Source of the DNA: Euryodendron excelsum
Taxonomy: Eukaryota; Streptophyta; Magnoliopsida; Ericales; Pentaphylacaceae
Assembly: GCA_033060915.1 (NCBI GenBank)
Contig: CM065392.1
Location: 16,597,501 to 16,661,500 of the forward strand
Direction of reading: 5' to 3'
Length of the DNA stretch: 64,000 nt
Part shown: positions 22,756 through 34,598 of the stretch, one piece after another
Layout: every line of letters starts with the position of its first letter
How positions within the stretch are numbered: the first letter of the stretch is position 1
Made by a program: the position numbers and the translations under genes
The notes under the pieces: generated by a model
What the model was told of the DNA's origin: nothing
Databases searched by the model: none
What the model saw: only the letters and a program-made list of their open reading frames with translations

Positions 22756-25700
22756 CAATTAGAGGGTTAGGCCTATGTCATGTCCAATCACCCTTTACTT
22801 ACCTTAAGTTCGCCGATTATCTTGTTTAGTTATATCCACTTTCTAAACTCTTCAAAATTCTAAAATTTTCAAAATGGTCTTTGTTTTGCAAAAATTCAAA
22901 CATTGCATTCATTACATGCTCTTGCATTATTCATACATCATACTTTATTTTGCATTTGTGTTCCTCGAAAAGTACTAACTCTGTGCATTTGTTTTGTAGG
23001 TGGACCCTTGTTCACATTTTAATTTATGTTCATAAATTGCCATGTATGTTATGTATGACATGATGTATGGGAGTTTTTGGGCTCTTTCCTCCAATTTCCA
23101 AAATCACACACACACTTGCATATGCATCTTTATGGAACATTGACCTTGGTTACTACTTTATAGTTAAAAGGGAGAATAGTACATTGACTGTTGGTGGTAG
23201 GTAGACGTGTCACCTAACCAATGGTCTTTAGATAGTTCTCCTGCTCTGATCACCAACCTATAATGGCACCACCTCGAGGAGTGGGCCTAAGTTTAGAGAT
23301 CCAAGAGCTGAGCTCTTTAGGAAGCATTAGTAGCCCTCAACCTCATGTTTATATAGCACCCATACATAGCTAAACCTTTGCTCGATTTAAGGCACCTATC
23401 TTTTCGAAACCGAGGAGGAAAGAGCGACCAGTTTTCAATTTCCTTACACTTGTTGTTATTATGCTTCTATACGTGAATGCTTTGTTATCAATATCTTGTC
23501 ATTCCTGCTATTAAACTACTCATGCATATATAATCATCCCAAGGCAAGAGTTCCAAAATAACTCAAGCCATTTGCACTCCATGCATATGATCAACCTCTA
23601 AGATGATGGCCCATGAGCCAATCTCAAATCATATGCCTACCCAATTCCTAAGGATTCCAAACCCTAAGGGTCATGGTATGCATCCAAGAATCATTTTATA
23701 AGAAGGGCCCCAATCTCTCTCGCTCAAGGAGATAGGGTTGCCACAAGGCAAGGGGCCATCTGGAGACAAGGTCATTCAACGACCCCCTAATATCAACAAG
23801 GCGAAACTGAAGACTGGAAAAGTAGTTTAGGTATATAGGTGGAAAGTCCCATGGAAAGTGTTCCCTCCCCCCAAATCTATGTAATTTAAACTTTCTATCT
23901 TAAAAATAAAATAAAATTGCTCTTTCTATTTTTCTTGAATGAATGTATGTTACAGGCACATATATGGTATTTGTATACAGGGGTAACCCCCTATCTCCAA
24001 AAGTGAGCAAACACAGCATGCTTAGTCCCCCTCTCAAAGTAGGGGCACCCATAGGGCATACATTACATATAAACTTTCAAACCAAGGTACTAACTTCTCA
24101 TTTGTTTCTTGTCATCTGTCCTCCCCCTCATCTCTCAAGTACCAAGAAAACCAAAGACGAAACAAAGACAGAAAAGGGGGTTTCCTTAACTGCTTATCTA
24201 TTATCATTATGCTATGCATATATTCACTACAATCATGCTCATGCATCAATATCCATTCTAAAGACACGAGCTCCAAGAAACTCAAGTCAGCACATTTTCA
24301 TCAGCTATAGAGAGAAAGGAATAATTTGATATCATATTAATCGAACCTACCAAAGCTTCTAAGGGTTTCCTAACCCTAAGGATTCATGGCATGCATAAAA
24401 CCATATCTCAAGAGAGGCCCAAATCTCTCTCCGTCCATGGAGCCGGGATTGCCCAAACAAAGAAGTATCGACCGGCACATGCCAAAGAGGTATTGTATTA
24501 CATACAGGGGCAACACTCCACCTCCAAAGTGGACTCAGCATCATGCCTAGATTCCCGCAAAGAAGGGACCTCCATAGGACATGTATTTCATAAGGTCTTC
24601 AACTTTACATGCTAATTCCATTTACTTTTCTTTTTCTTTTTCTTTTCTAGTCCCAAAAGCACAACCAAAGCTATGTAATCTCTCTATAGTCCCACCCAAT
24701 CCATAACTCTTGCAAGAATGAGCCCATTGAAGAGCAGAAGGGATTGACCACTCATCAACAAAGTGTTACCTCTCAAGCAACAACCACCATACCATGTCAT
24801 GACAATTGCCATCCATGCTTTGACATGACAAAACCCTTCAGTCACTTGACAGTTAGGAAAATGGCCACCAACTACCTTAGCAGCAGAAGGTGCCAACCTG
24901 AGAAGGGACTAAGGGCACAATCTATGAGATGGTCCTCCTAAAATAAAAAAAACCAAAAAAAAAAAAATGTCATTCCGTCCCTCATCATCGATTGAAAATC
25001 CATACCTCATCTTCTACCGGCTCACTCTCCTCAAGGTCTCGGCAATCTAGAAGTTGGCCAACAGAGCCATCCTTTAAATTACGAGATCCTGAAAGCCTTG
25101 GTAAAGCCTACGGGAGGAACCCTTGATTTTAGCTTGTCGAAGTATCATGTAAATATCAAGTGTATAACAGGCTAATATGAAATAGAGGACTCTTGATCAT
25201 GAAATGCTTTCTCTGCCGTGCTAAAATATTTTTTTCTAGAAAAATAAAAATTACAGGGTGTCCCGAAGGCTAGCATCTTTTGACTCTAAAAACTCCCCAG
25301 AGGTCCTCTACAGATTGTTATAAATAGTGCCAGCAACCTAAAACAGCACATGATAGCAGAAATTCAAAATCAATTACCTACAAAGGAGGCCATTGAGTTA
25401 TCAGAATACAAATGTCAAGAAGATCACAAAGGTTGGCACGAGTAATTACACTTTCACAAAGTCCCAATCAGAGTCTCAACTAGGGCAAGGTAACATCACC
25501 CTCATTGATCTATTGCAATAAGGCAGTTCTGCTAGTTAAAAAAGGAACCCCCTCTCTCTAAATCCTCAGAAAAACTTAAACCACAGAAGCAGTATGAGCA
25601 ACCTTGCCTCCTAGAGAACAACATGCCATCTACTATGCTCGGTACAACCAAAGACGCATCTCCAAATCTTTCAGCAGAAAAATCAAACCTCGACAGGAGA

Positions 25701-28199
25701 ATTCATCTCCAAAAAGACATCTCTAGCTTGGCAAAAAGCTAGAAGCAAAGTTCACTCCCAACAATGAAGACTTGAAGTCATTGATCATAGCAGAGGTGGA
25801 CAGGGAAGTTTGCCCACCACCTATCAACTTAAGCTTGATAAAACACTACTCTATGTAATTAGAAACTTTGATAGAGCAATACTGACAATGTTCAAAATAA
25901 AGAGAGGCCCTCAATTCCTTTACCATATAGTTAAACAGAACCCTTGCAAAACCCTCTTGAGCCGGTCATATTTCCATCATATAACCAGCTAGGTGATCAC
26001 CACCGACAACGAGTCGAAAGCCATAGCATAGGGGCAGGGAAAGAAAAAAAAAGGGGTAATGTCATATGTCAAAAAAAAAAAAAAAAAGAATTGCTCTAGT
26101 AATGTCGTTCTTTGCAAGGTAAGTGGCAGAAAATGAATAAGAAGAGTCTAATAATTTTTCGCCCGATAAGTGGGAGAAAATGAATAGGGGAAATCCAGTA
26201 ATGCCAAGGTCAAAGTCATCAAACAAACGACCTCAACATTAGTCATAAAAGCAAATAATAAGAAATGGATGAAACTGTTAAAGGTGATTATGGGAATCAG
26301 AGCCGAGTAGAATGATAGGTTTGAGCCTTCTATCCTATTCTTTCAAAAACCCGACACCTAGCTCATGTTACTGTCCAAAAAAGACCTTTCAAATTGGTTA
26401 TTGTTGTCATTGCTCTTCAAAGTAAGATAGTTACATTGGAAAGTGCTCTATCTAGCAGAAGGAGTTCTGAGAAGACAACTTCTATCCTAACTCAACAACT
26501 ATTCAATGCACCCCTGTCAAAAGCAACACCAACAGTCTTCAACAGAAGTAACAATTTCAGTTAACAATAGGAATAAGTTGGCTTCGTCGATATCAACGCG
26601 AGAAATCACAAGAAAAGGCATGGGTTGAGAACATAGTGAAACCCTCCGGGGCGCTATGGGTAAAAGAGTAGGGTCATGGCAAGACACAAAACTATCGACG
26701 CAGTGAAAACCTAAAAAAGGGTGCTGGCGTGCAACAATGGTAGAGTCGGCAACTGTGAAAACCCGTAAGGGCACAGGTGGCAAAAATGGCTTAAATGAGA
26801 GGAGAAAAAAAAAAGAAAAGAAAAGAGTCAAATCTCCTAATTAGAAATCCAAGAATACCTCAACAAAGCAGCAAAGTCTCATACCTCAATAAATGGGTCA
26901 AGGGATGCTAACCTGTGGAGAACCTGCATTAGTAACAGATTTTTAAACTCAGCATAGCAAAATGATAAGTATGAATGTCATAAGTCATTTATTAAGATTA
27001 TTCTATTATATCTTGATATTTGCTACTGAGATACTACGATAGGTACGAGTTCAAGGGCACCTCCCCAAGCTTTCCCAATTTCCGAAGGCGTCTCCAAAAT
27101 ACAACTCTTCGATGCCATGACAAGATCCATTATCCTACTAGCCAAGTCGTAACCAATTGGGGCATGCATCCGTGCCCATCCTCTATAAACCCATGCATTC
27201 ATCGATTGAAAGGCCTCCAGAAATAGAACCACGGCAAGAGACGGGCTCTTCATCCAAGTCAAAATCCCTAGATGACTGGCTCAAGAGAAAAAGTTCAATT
27301 AGATGGAATTCTCACACCATGTAGGCCCTGAGAAGAGAAGATAATAGAAGAGAAATAGCAACAGCCTAGGCTGTTGTCCATAGCCAATAAGAAACAAAGA
27401 ATGGGCCAATGTCTTATCCTCAACCTCCCAATCTATCCTAATTCAAAACTTTCCAAGCCATGAAGACTGGGGCAATGGCCCACGATCCTGATCAAATAAA
27501 GAACCAATCAAAGATGCTCGACTTTCCAGATACTTATAATCGATCAAAGGAGACCTCACCCCCTTCATAAACTAGCACAAGACTTTCAGAGAAGTAAAAT
27601 CCTTCTAGAGATATCTCAACAAGAATCCTATCTTGCCTGCTAAAACCAAAACTCAACAGTCAAGCCAACACAGAAGAACTGCAAACACGAAACAACCTCC
27701 CATGACTCCTCAAGTTCAGCTTATTTCTAACAACCTTGTCTGGGGCATCCTTCCTAAGGAGCCTCACATGGGCCCCTTCCTCGCCAGCAGCCCAAAGAAT
27801 TTCAAAAACAATACTCAAAAGCTATTAGCCTCTCAAAGGCCTTTTGAAAGTTGAAAGTGAAATTCAATCAAGAGAGCAAGGAGGACAAGAAGGAATACCT
27901 TGCTCTACAATTCCATCCTCTCCAAACCAACTCTGTAGCTGCTCACACGTCACCTCAACAAAACCTGGCTCAACGAATCACCCGAGTGTACCGGTCACCT
28001 CCATTAACTCGAATGACAGCAATGCTAGTCCTATCCTTGGCCAAAAGCAGCTTTCGTCGCTGTCAGTTCAACCATTACCTGTTGCATAAATCATCATCCC
28101 CCTTTGTCAGCCATCTTGAAGACAAGATAGGAAGAAAGAGATCTGATAAGGGTTCATCTACAGGTAAAAGGTATGTATTACAAAAAAGAGGTCCTTCAA

Positions 28200-28930
28200 A
28201 ATCATTTTCAAAATAATTTTTTAGGTTTCTTTGACTTTCCTCAAAAGTTTTAAAATTCAAAATCAAACTCCGCTTTCAAACTTTTTCCTTCAAAAGTTTT
28301 TATTTAAAAATCATTCTCAGTTTTCTAAACTTTTATCCTTAAAAAGTTTAGCTTTTAATTTTCACCCTCAAAAAGTTCCTGGTTTTAAACTTTATCCTTT
28401 AAAAGTTTACTTCAAAATTCAAGTCTAGTTTCAAACTTTATCATTCAAAATTTTACCTCAAAATTCAAGTCGGTTTCAAATTTTTTCCTTTAAAAGTTTA
28501 TCTCAAAAAATCAAATTCCAGTTTCAAGCTTTTTCCTTCAAAAGTTTATCTCAAAAAATTAAATTCATGTTTCAAACTTTTTCCTCAAAAGTTTTAGATT
28601 CAAAATCAATCCTATCGGTTTCTTAAAACTTTTTCCTCCAAAAGTTTTTATCTCCCGTCACATGACGGGGTTTCCTGGACTTTCTCCCCTTGCAAAAGAA
28701 AAAAGTTCAATTTAGGTTTTCTAAACTTTTTCCTTCAAAAAGTTTGTTTTAAATCAATTTTTCAATTTTTAAAACTTTTCTCTTCAAAAACTTTCTATCC
28801 AATTCAAATGTCCGGTTTCCTAGGCTTTCCCTTCAAAAAGCCCCATTTCAAAATGCTTTCAAAGGTTTTTCAAACATTTTGTCCAAAAAAATCATTTAAA
28901 AAATCATCTTCAAAAACCAGTTTTCAAGTT
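28200..28930 (+). repeat. TTCAAAAGTTT minisatellite, right unit
   Basis: About twelve degenerate units of 45-60 bp, each containing TTTCAAACTTT and CCTTCAAAAGTTT. It is the counterpart of 18130-18800. The array lies immediately upstream of the element's polypurine tract. Confidence 0.75.
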
Positions 28931-29032
28931 CATCAACTCCGGTCCCTCTAATTGCTTCGCAACCCAAATAGGACCCTTACTTTATCGTTTTGTCTCCAAC
29001 AAGCAAAGATAAAAAAAAAAAAGAAGGGTAGC

Positions 29033-32000
29033 TGTTAGCACCCTATTTTGGCCACTCGGCTATCTCCGGCCTGACTGGACGCACACTGAAACCAATACAA
29101 GCATACTCAAGCCCAAACAGGCTTTCCAGGCCCCATCCAATCTATCAATCACTTCGTAGGCCTACTAGACTCAATAGAGGCAAAATGACCAAGACACCCC
29201 TCGTGCATTAATCAATCCAATCCAGCCCGGCACGTCTTCCATAAGACGATAAGTCTATTCAAATTCAAAATCAAATCCATTTGTCCCCCATCATTCAAGA
29301 AAGTTGATCCCTTATTGACGGTAAGACCATTCAATCTAGCACGGCACGATCACCAAGAAAGTTTATTTCTCGGATCGGTAAAGCCCCTTTCACACTCATT
29401 TCCGAAAAGTACCTAAGTCCCTGAGATGGAAAAGTGGTTCACTTCTAGTGCCTGCTTGCTCGCCAATGTAGAATGTCCGCTAATCCAGCACGTTCATTGA
29501 GAAAGTACAAACCCCTCAAGAACGAAGGCCATCCTAGCCTGACACGACCTTTGAGAAAGTTTATCCCTCAAGGTGGTAAGACCCTTTCAAACATTTCCAC
29601 CAAGAAAGTACCAATTCCTCGAATAAAAGTCCAAACCAAATATAGACCGTCCCGGTAAAAAATGACCATTTTGCCCCTAGCGTGCTTGACACGTTCTTCA
29701 ATAAAGTACTAAGTCTTCAGAACTAGAAGACCACCCTCCAAGGCCATCCCTAGACGGTCCGGCATGTCTAGTACCATCTTGTCATCCCCGGTCTTTTCCC
29801 AGAGGTTCCCAGATTAAAATAACTATTTTGCCCCTAGGCATCCAAATGCCCTAGGAAACCAAACCTGCTATGGGTATCAAACCAGTAACACCCCAGTCAA
29901 CTCTGGTCAATCCAGTCAACCTCGATCAATCTTGGTCGACCTTAGAACTCCCGGGATGAGGTGATCGCGATCTGGTCACTATCTTCAACCATATCGGCTC
30001 TTAGAATCGAACCAACAACCTTCGAGACACTGTCTAGAGTGTCCCCTTCCATTTCTAGCCGGGTCCCACTATCCAGCACCTTCCTTTTTCAAACCAGAAC
30101 CTCCCTGCTCCACTTCGAGTGAAGCATGACCAACTTTTGGCCTTGAGCCACTTCTAGAGGCTCACACCAGCTATCAAAGACGATTACAAATCAACTAGCC
30201 TTTTGATCATTAAAACTTCTTACGCCACTCTTAGTGGCGCACAGCCAAGGTCAATGCATGTGCCATTAAAACTCCTTGCACCACTCTCCCTTTCTCTTCA
30301 GACTGCTCCCGAAGCCCTCTCTCTCTCTCTCTCTCTCTCTCTCAGTCTTGTCAGCAGAGCATTAGCCCGAAGCTTCAAAGCCTTAGCCTCCGAGTTCCAC
30401 TGAAGGTCTGCCTCGCTGCCCGAAAGCTCCTGAAGTCTTCCTTAGTCCAACGCCCGAGCCTCCATCAAGGAAAGAAGCAACGAGACAAGGTAATCTCTAG
30501 TTTACCTTTCCGTATTCCCCCACTTTCTCTTCTCCCTCCGAACCCTCTTAGGTTATTCTCTTTTTTTAATCCCTTATCTCTAAACCTCCCTTTCTTGCAT
30601 GCTTAGAACAAGAGGGCCTTACGTCCATGTTAAGAGTGAAACAAAAGGAGATTAACAATCTGAACTTTCTTCTTGGCCCTCACTTGCTTCACAACATGAC
30701 CTTAGGGCCCTTTTGCAATGTGGTGATACCTAGCCTTATATGTTTTATGCCGTTATGATCATTGTCATGCATTTGCATTCTCATCATGCCTTTACCCCTT
30801 AAAACCATTTTCAAAGTTATTTTCTCAAAACTATAATTCTAGGTCGATCCTAACCCTCTCATGATTAAGGTTTTCCTAGAAAAGTGTGATATCTTAAATG
30901 GCTCCCGTTAGCCTACATTTCATTCTTTTAAAAAACACAATCCCAAAACGATCCTAGTTATTCCATGACTAAAGTTGTCTCAAGGAAAGTGTGACATTCA
31001 AAAGGACCCAAAAGGTCTATATTTTTGGCTTCTTGCCTTTATTGTTTTTCAAAAGCTACAAGCCTAAAGCAATTCTAGCCTTTCAATGGCTAGAATGGCT
31101 CTAGGGAAAGTGCGATATTCATTTGGGTGTCTAAAATCTAAGTTGGGGTTTTGGGCCCTAAAACATGTTTCCAAAAGATTTGGTTTTCGAACTATTTATA
31201 AAACTCGCATTTGTTAAACCCTAGATGTCTAATCCTAAGAAAATTTCATTTTTGCCCACTCAAAAACTTTCCTTTTTCAAGTTAAAATCGTACCTTTTTC
31301 AAACCCTCAAATTCATCAATTTTCAAATTAATCAAAACTTTCCTTTTCCAAACTTTTCTTTTTTAAAATCAATCAAATCAAAATTTTCTATTTCAAATCC
31401 CTCAAATCACTCCTTTTTTTAAACCTTCTAAATTTAAAACCTAATTTAACTCCTTTCATTTTGGAAATAATCCAAACTTGACCTTTTCAAATCAAATCTC
31501 AATCTTCCTGAAAAGGACACATTTCAAAAATCAAATCTTCCTGAAAAGAAAACATTTTCAAATCCAATCTTCCTAAAAAGGAAACCTTTCAAAAATCAAA
31601 CCCAATCTTCCTAAAAAGGAAATATTTCAAAAATCAAATCAAATATTTCTAAAAAGGGAACATTTTCAAATCAAATCTTCCTGAAAAGGAAGCAGTTTCC
31701 AAGTCCATTCTTTCCTGAAAATGAAACACTTTCAAACTCAAACTTTCCTGAAAATGAAACTTTCTAAAAATGAAAACTTTCTAGAAATAGAAACCTATTT
31801 TAAAATTTCAACTCTTTTGGACTTTTATCCGAACTACGACTGACCTGATCCTCTTTAAGGAGGTACGTAGGCAACTCTTTATGGGGTGCGATCATAACTC
31901 TTTTCAAATTTTCAATTCCACAAACCTTTTCAAATTCCCAATTCTATAACCATTTTTCAAACTCAACTCCATCTTTCAAACTCTTTTTTAAACTTTGTTT

Positions 32001-32514
32001 TTCAAAAGTTTTCTAAGTGGATAGCGTTAAACATAGATAACCGGTGAGTCACAGTTAATTGAGTAAAAGGTGATTAGATATATATGTACCGCAAGGGTAG
32101 AGTAAGTTGATAGTCTTAGGACATCTTTCCTACAAGTAATCAACCCCCAGACTTAAGAATTTCTGTTTCAAAGACCAAAATTAGAGTCAATTTTCAAAAG
32201 GGCTTTCCAATAGTTTTAGGGTTGTCAAACAACCCTACTTTCTAAAATCCTTTCATGAGGATGTTTTTCAAAAAACCTTTTGCAAAACCTAAGTTTAACC
32301 CTCGGGTTTTACTTAGTATAGCTGACCTAGCACATCTTTAAATATGTTAGGTAGCGACTCCAAATACCTTTTCAAAAAGCTATAATCAATTTCATTTAAA
32401 AAATTCAAACCCCGTCGGATTCGTCTTTCTAGGAAGACGAATTCTAAAGAGATAGCACCGTACCAATTCCTCCTCGAGCCAAAAGGGTCTGGCATCCAGA
32501 AACGGGGTGCGACA
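29033..32514 (+). repeat. Ogre-like LTR 2 (3482 bp, right LTR)
   Basis: It starts TGTTAGCACCCTATTTTGG and ends GGGTGCGACA. It matches LTR 1 but lacks about 350 bp, including the TATA box region (30270-30290 against 20388-20487) and part of the palindrome region. Its (CT)n run is at 30317-30343. The next base, 32515, is clean target sequence (ATGACAAG) of the small element's LTR, so this right boundary is intact. Confidence 0.85.
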
Positions 32515-33282
32515 ATGACAAGTAATGTGCTTAGCGCTAGTCCCTCTAAAAACACAAGCAAGATAGCAATGTGCAATTGGACATGCGCGTGAGCTAAGCA
32601 TTACCCGTTAGGCACGACATCTCCATCTATGAAGCTTTTAGCACCGTATGTCAAGGTTGTTGCCTGCAAGGATAGGCACAACTGAACAGTAACCGACAAG
32701 TCCATAACATTGTGCCCCACGACATCAATGCTAGCCAAATCAAGTAGCCGTGTACATGAGCTTGAATCCAACGTGCAAGTGCACAAAAGGCACACAGTAT
32801 GCAAGTGTGCACACCGATACCCAATCCGTTGTAAGCATAAGCCCTGCCACGGCACAGATGCGGTATAGCGATTGAAAATGTCACAACCCCATCCTCGATG
32901 CCAATGCCCAACATCTGTCCCATCGGATACAATACCACCCATGTAGCCCTTTGACTAGCATAAAGACTATAGCCACATGCCACAACTAACCCCCAAGTCT
33001 CGCCCACTACCTTAGGGAACTCACTTGAGTGTTGTCCCTTTTGGTAGCACCAGGGGGTAATAGAGTCAACACTAGATTCCGCTTTATAATAGCATTCTGA
33101 GCCATCTCCAAACTTACAAGAGAACACATCCTGCCCCCTCAAGAAGTCATAATTCATAAATCTAATAAATATGAAAAATACAAATTATGAGATTCTCATG
33201 CCACCAGCCAACCATGCTCAGACATGCCCTGCACCAAGATCCCTCGCGGCCCTAAACATGCCGCGGGTGGCAACCTGTGACA
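32515..33282 (-). repeat. Right LTR of the small element, inner fragment
   Basis: It matches 7200-8041 of the left LTR from ATGACAAG to the terminal GTGACA. It lacks the poly(C) expansion. It is followed at once by the CATAG target duplication (33283-33287). Confidence 0.85.
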
Positions 33283-33287
33283 CATAG

Positions 33288-33524
33288 GCATGCTAACCTA
33301 GCTGCCTCTATTTTTGCAAAAAGAGACAAAAGAGAGACTCTTGAAACAGCATTAACTACCATAACAAACCCATGGGCATCCCTACCAATGGTAGCAATAG
33401 ACATTTGCCCATTAAGAAAGGCAGCATCAGTATTGATTTTAAGAAAACCCAATGGAGGAGGACACAATCTCATTGTATATACATCAAAGCTTCTTACATT
33501 CTTTTCTTGTTGAAGCTTCCCCAC
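33288..33524 (-). pseudogene. LINE RNase H domain, N-terminal half
   Basis: The minus strand reads PPPLGFLKINTDAAF, the start of a LINE-type RNase H domain with its first catalytic Asp, then IGRDAHGFVM and KIEAARLACL with the catalytic Glu. Removing the inserted element and one CATAG copy joins this in frame to LWAFGEGW at 6936. The 5' end of the LINE copy is near 33524, so this was a 5'-truncated insertion carrying only RNase H and the 3' UTR. Confidence 0.85.
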
Positions 33525-33744
33525 TGCCTATATATATATATAGGACTCTTGGTTAGATCAATACACAAAAGTCTTTCACTGAATGCCTTTTCTTTGGGTT
33601 GGGCCTAGACATGCTTCCAAGCGGTTGACCACTTATATATTAGTGACAAACAGACAGACAAATGCAATTTTTGCAAGTTCTATAGCCCACATTTTCATCG
33701 AGACAGCGAACCCTCATAGCAGGCTTATTTTTTCCATATCACCA

Positions 33745-33793
<49 letters not shown>

Positions 33794-34598
33794 TTTTTGA
33801 GAAAGCCTAAACACCAGACAACCCATTTAACACAGAAATGCTTTATTGTTTGAATAAATTTCCAAGCATAACTCCAAAAAAGCTCTGAAAGCTAGATTAC
33901 ATTTTTCTTTTCCATAATTTTTTCTCTTAATTGAGTTGATAATTTGACCAAACATTGATTCAGCAAGGGGTAACAAATTTGGTCGAGTCAGTTATGTTGT
34001 GTTTGGATCAAAGATCTAATGGTAGAAAAGAAAAGAAAAAACAAAAGACTAGGAAAAAGTGAAGAAAAAAAGAACAAAAATTCTCTTTTATTTTATATTT
34101 TTTTATATTTTCCTTTTCATTTGTTTTTTCCTTAATAAATTCGAGTTTCAAACACAGTATTAAAGAATTAGAAGAGTGAAACTGCAAATAATGTAATAGT
34201 CTGATCACTCAAAACTCTCATTCTAAAACATTGACAACTAATTAGCATTAGCCATTGAGCCTAATTGATATCCAGACTCCATGGGGTGCCTTTCACAGGG
34301 GAGGTTTAGGATTTAAGGCTTTAAGCCCTGCAATATTGTTTCTTGTACAAGAGTGGGGAAAAAAACAAAAAAGAGAGATAACAAATGAGAATGAATTTCT
34401 ATTATCATGATGAGTGGAACTTTCAGTATTCTAAACCATATATAGTAATGGTACTTTTGCTTTTAAATGAATAAATCAAATTAAGTATAATTTAGTACAT
34501 GAACAATTATATGCATAAATTACATGCATGTGCATGGAGATTTGTGGGGGATTAAGTTGATTGTAAATGATTAAGCTATACTTAAAGATAAAATTTTG
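33525..34598. other. Non-coding AT-rich DNA with microsatellites
   Basis: It contains a (TA)n run near 33529-33543 and a (CA)n run at 33749-33782 followed by TATATA. No coding region or element ends could be supported. Confidence 0.6.

Larger units (their letters stand above)
22735..29032 (+). other. Internal region of the Ogre-like element, right unit
   Basis: 6.3 kb without a recognisable gag, protease, reverse transcriptase or integrase on either strand. The segment 23515-24105 is repeated in degenerate form at 24233-24640 (shared blocks include GGCCC-AATCTCTCTC and TACAGGGG-AAC). The segment 26198-29032 is the part shared with the left unit. It ends in a purine-rich run (29009-29029) next to LTR 2. 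Confidence 0.75.
9920..32514 (+). mobile_element. Tat/Ogre-like non-autonomous LTR element cluster (partial dimer)
   Basis: The layout is: internal 3' part (about 9920-18904, split by a LINE), LTR 18905-22734, internal 22735-29032, LTR 29033-32514. The internal 3' part of the left unit (10553-12027 plus 17607-18904) aligns with 26198-29032 of the right unit, so this is two tandem units sharing the middle LTR, with the left end lost. LTRs are 3.8 and 3.5 kb, begin TGTTAGCACC and end GACA. Long LTRs and the primer site type point to the Tat/Ogre lineage of Ty3/Gypsy. No gag-pol is detectable in the 6.3-kb internal region, so it is a large non-coding derivative (LARD). Confidence 0.75.
6937..33282 (-). 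mobile_element. Non-autonomous LTR element (LARD/TRIM-like), split by later insertions
   Basis: The ends are inverted (TGTCAC...GTGACA) and flanked by a perfect 5-bp target duplication, CATAG (6932-6936 and 33283-33287). The left LTR is 6937-8041. The right LTR is split into 9722-9919 and 32515-33282. The internal region is only about 1.7 kb. A primer binding site matching initiator tRNA-Met lies next to the 9722 LTR on the minus strand, so the element reads right to left. No gag or pol is recognisable. Without the Ogre-like cluster inserted in its right LTR it would be about 3.8 kb. Confidence 0.85.
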
